DNA from: Gp6-AA40 sp035711805
GTDB taxonomy: Bacteria > Acidobacteriota > Vicinamibacteria > Vicinamibacterales > UBA2999
Assembly: GCA_035711805.1 (NCBI GenBank)
Contig: DASTBV010000033.1
Location: forward strand, 1-64,000
Reading direction: 5' to 3'
Length of the DNA: 64,000 nt
Numbering within the stretch: position 1 is the stretch's first letter; the number at the start of each line of letters is the position of its first letter. A program made the position numbers and the translations under genes. Below, one piece after another: positions 62,925 to 64,000 of the stretch. The notes beneath the pieces are model-generated. The model saw only the letters and a list, made by a program, of their open reading frames with translations, had not been told where the DNA came from and searched no databases.

Positions 62925-62995
62925 CAATTCAGAATTCAGTATGCAGAATTCAGGCACGCCTGCATTCTGAATTCAGCATTCCGCATTACACGGTA
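62925..62995. repeat. ATTCAGAATTCAG inverted tract upstream of argS
   Basis: AATTCAGAATTCAGTATGC and GAATTCAGGC on the left face GCCTGCATTCTGAATTCAGC on the right. Same words as at 36538-36571. It lies between the divergent argS and V4R-like genes, so it may affect both promoters. Confidence 0.75.
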
Positions 62996-63009
62996 CCATT
63001 TTCCCGTCG

Positions 63010-63621
63010 ATGAATGACTCCGGTGTCGGACGCCTTCTCGTCGCGAGCCTGCATCAAGGCATCGCGGATCTGCTGCCGTCACGGTTGGAGTTCTACGAAT
63101 CGTGGCTGCACCCGTCCGGCCTGCGCGAGGGGCGGATTGGCCTCGCGCCGCTGGCGGCCGTTCTGAGCTTTCTGCGCCAGGAGGGCGAAGCATACAGGCT
63201 GGTCGCCGGACGCGCCGGCGAATATTCGGCCGAGTGGACGGTTGCCGAACTGGCGGCGTTCGAACGGACGTGCGTCCGCGCCATGCCGGACGCGATCCGA
63301 CTGCGGCTGGTCACACGGATCGTGCGGCGGATGGTCAGGCAGACCTACGGCGGCAGCCGCGCGCGGGCGCGCTGGCGTAAAGGCCGCGGCTCATTCGATA
63401 TCCGCGGCTCGATTTTCTGCGAGGTGAGGGATGCGGCCGAGCAGCCGCTGTGCGAGTTCTACGCCGCGGCGATCCGTCGATTGATGCAGCTGTTCAACAT
63501 CGACGTGGACGTGGACACAGACCGCTGCCGCGCGACGGGCGGAGGCCAGTGTCTGATGTCCGTCCAGGTTCGCCAGCCGTCGACAACCCCCGAACACGGT
63601 GCCGCAGGAGTTGAGACATGA
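63010..63621 (+). CDS. V4R/heme-NO-binding-like small-molecule-binding protein
   Basis: This 203-residue protein has a C-terminal part (CEFYAAAIRRLMQLFNIDVDV, CRATGGGQCLMSV) that resembles the V4R (4-vinyl reductase) ligand-binding fold. I judge this by pattern only. No signal peptide is seen. Its stop overlaps the start of the next gene (ATGA), so both are co-expressed. Confidence 0.6.
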   Translation: MNDSGVGRLLVASLHQGIADLLPSRLEFYESWLHPSGLREGRIGLAPLAAVLSFLRQEGEAYRLVAGRAGEYSAEWTVAELAAFERTCVRAMPDAIRLRLVTRIVRRMVRQTYGGSRARARWRKGRGSFDIRGSIFCEVRDAAEQPLCEFYAAAIRRLMQLFNIDVDVDTDRCRATGGGQCLMSVQVRQPSTTPEHGAAGVET

Positions 63622-64000
63622 CGCGAAGCCGCCGGCTCGTTCTCGTTGCGTGGTGCTGCCTCGTGTTGTTTCCGCCGGCGGCTGGGGCCCAGGCGGTGCA
63701 GCGTCATCTGGTGGTTCCGTTCGACAACGTGTCCACGGAAGCGCAGACCTACTGGTTGAGCGAGGCGTCAGCGGTCATTCTGACAGACGACCTGATTGCC
63801 CTTGGCGCGCCGGCCATCACGAGAGAAGACCGGGTGCGCGCGTTCGAGCGGCTTCGCGTGCCCGTCTCCTCGACGTTGAGCCACGCCACCGTCATCCGCC
63901 TCGGTCAACTCGTCGGGGCGGCCACAGCGGTTGTGGGTTCCGTGCAGGTGAAAGGCCAGGATCTGATCGTTCGCGCACGGTCGATCCGGATCGATGCCGG
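63618..64000 (+). CDS. Exported protein with TolB/FlgO-like N-terminal domain (3' end outside window)
   Basis: The first 127 residues of an exported protein are visible. A signal peptide (LVLVAWCCLVLFPPAAGAQA) is followed by VVPFDNVS, TDDLIALGAPAITREDRVRAFERL and AATAVVGSVQVKG, a pattern seen in TolB/CsgG/FlgO-like domains preceding TPR regions. The ATG at 63618 follows AGGAG and overlaps the upstream stop. The reading frame is open to the end of the window. Confidence 0.65.
   Translation, partial: MTRSRRLVLVAWCCLVLFPPAAGAQAVQRHLVVPFDNVSTEAQTYWLSEASAVILTDDLIALGAPAITREDRVRAFERLRVPVSSTLSHATVIRLGQLVGAATAVVGSVQVKGQDLIVRARSIRIDA

Overview
The window is a high-GC bacterial chromosome segment. The protein set points to Acidobacteriota, most likely class Vicinamibacteria (inference): a VWFA-related acidobacterial-type secreted protein, an S46 peptidase, a CRTAC1/ASPIC-UnbV protein, a DmsE/MtrB conduit, a PQQ dehydrogenase paired with a small cytochrome c, and paralogous sigma54 activators. 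No tRNA, rRNA or CRISPR array was recognised.

Layout. 1-7049 holds respiratory electron-transfer genes. A NapC-like multiheme cytochrome (cut by the window edge), a decaheme DmsE/MtrA cytochrome and an MtrB/PioB porin read forward. They converge on a reverse operon of tetraheme cytochrome, four-cluster ferredoxin and NrfD quinol module. 7100-22765 is a stress/redox/signalling island: two PA2169-type four-helix proteins, two universal stress proteins, a gallate-dioxygenase-like enzyme, small cytochromes c, a sulfite-oxidase-like enzyme, a NarL-type two-component pair, a PAS histidine kinase and two near-duplicate NtrC-type activators. 22896-31178 carries rseP-like protease, trpS, scpA, scpB, rluB, an alpha/beta hydrolase, cmk, an ECF sigma factor with a small membrane partner and a histone-like protein. 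31593-36536 has rpsA, an HU/IHF protein, a HIT protein and an S46 peptidase. 36570-49501 has the PQQ dehydrogenase with its cytochrome, an M28 peptidase, acyl-CoA dehydrogenases, the VWFA protein, a GT-C-like membrane protein and glutamate dehydrogenase. 50357-58114 is a tightly overlapped gene run (acyl-CoA mutase large and B12 subunits, response regulator, valS, nadC, birA, hypothetical). The end carries an RlmD-like methyltransferase, a GATase, argS and two trailing genes, the last cut by the window edge.

Regulatory logic. At least six GG-N10-GC (-24/-12) sigma54 promoters lie in 7199-22237. Each sits about 70-100 bp downstream of a shared palindrome of the form GYGCGGA-N4-TCCGCAC. They precede the PA2169-type genes, the gallate dioxygenase-Usp pair, a lipoprotein cytochrome, a small unknown protein and a Usp. 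The two NtrC-type activators encoded in the same island are the obvious candidates for the palindrome-binding protein. This is a locally encoded sigma54 regulon readable from sequence alone.

Repeats. Nearly every convergent junction carries an inverted tract built from a short word that differs from place to place. One pair of such arms forms long terminal inverted repeats around a four-helix-bundle (S23/Avd-like) gene, and shorter gene-less relatives occur elsewhere. A second class, GTAG-headed REP palindromes, lies in junctions but also in frame inside an ECF sigma factor, an RlmD-like enzyme and (as half an element) valS. It supplies the TAG stop codon of argS and of a hypothetical gene. 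Word-type insertions also lengthen rpsA, argS and the scpB tail.
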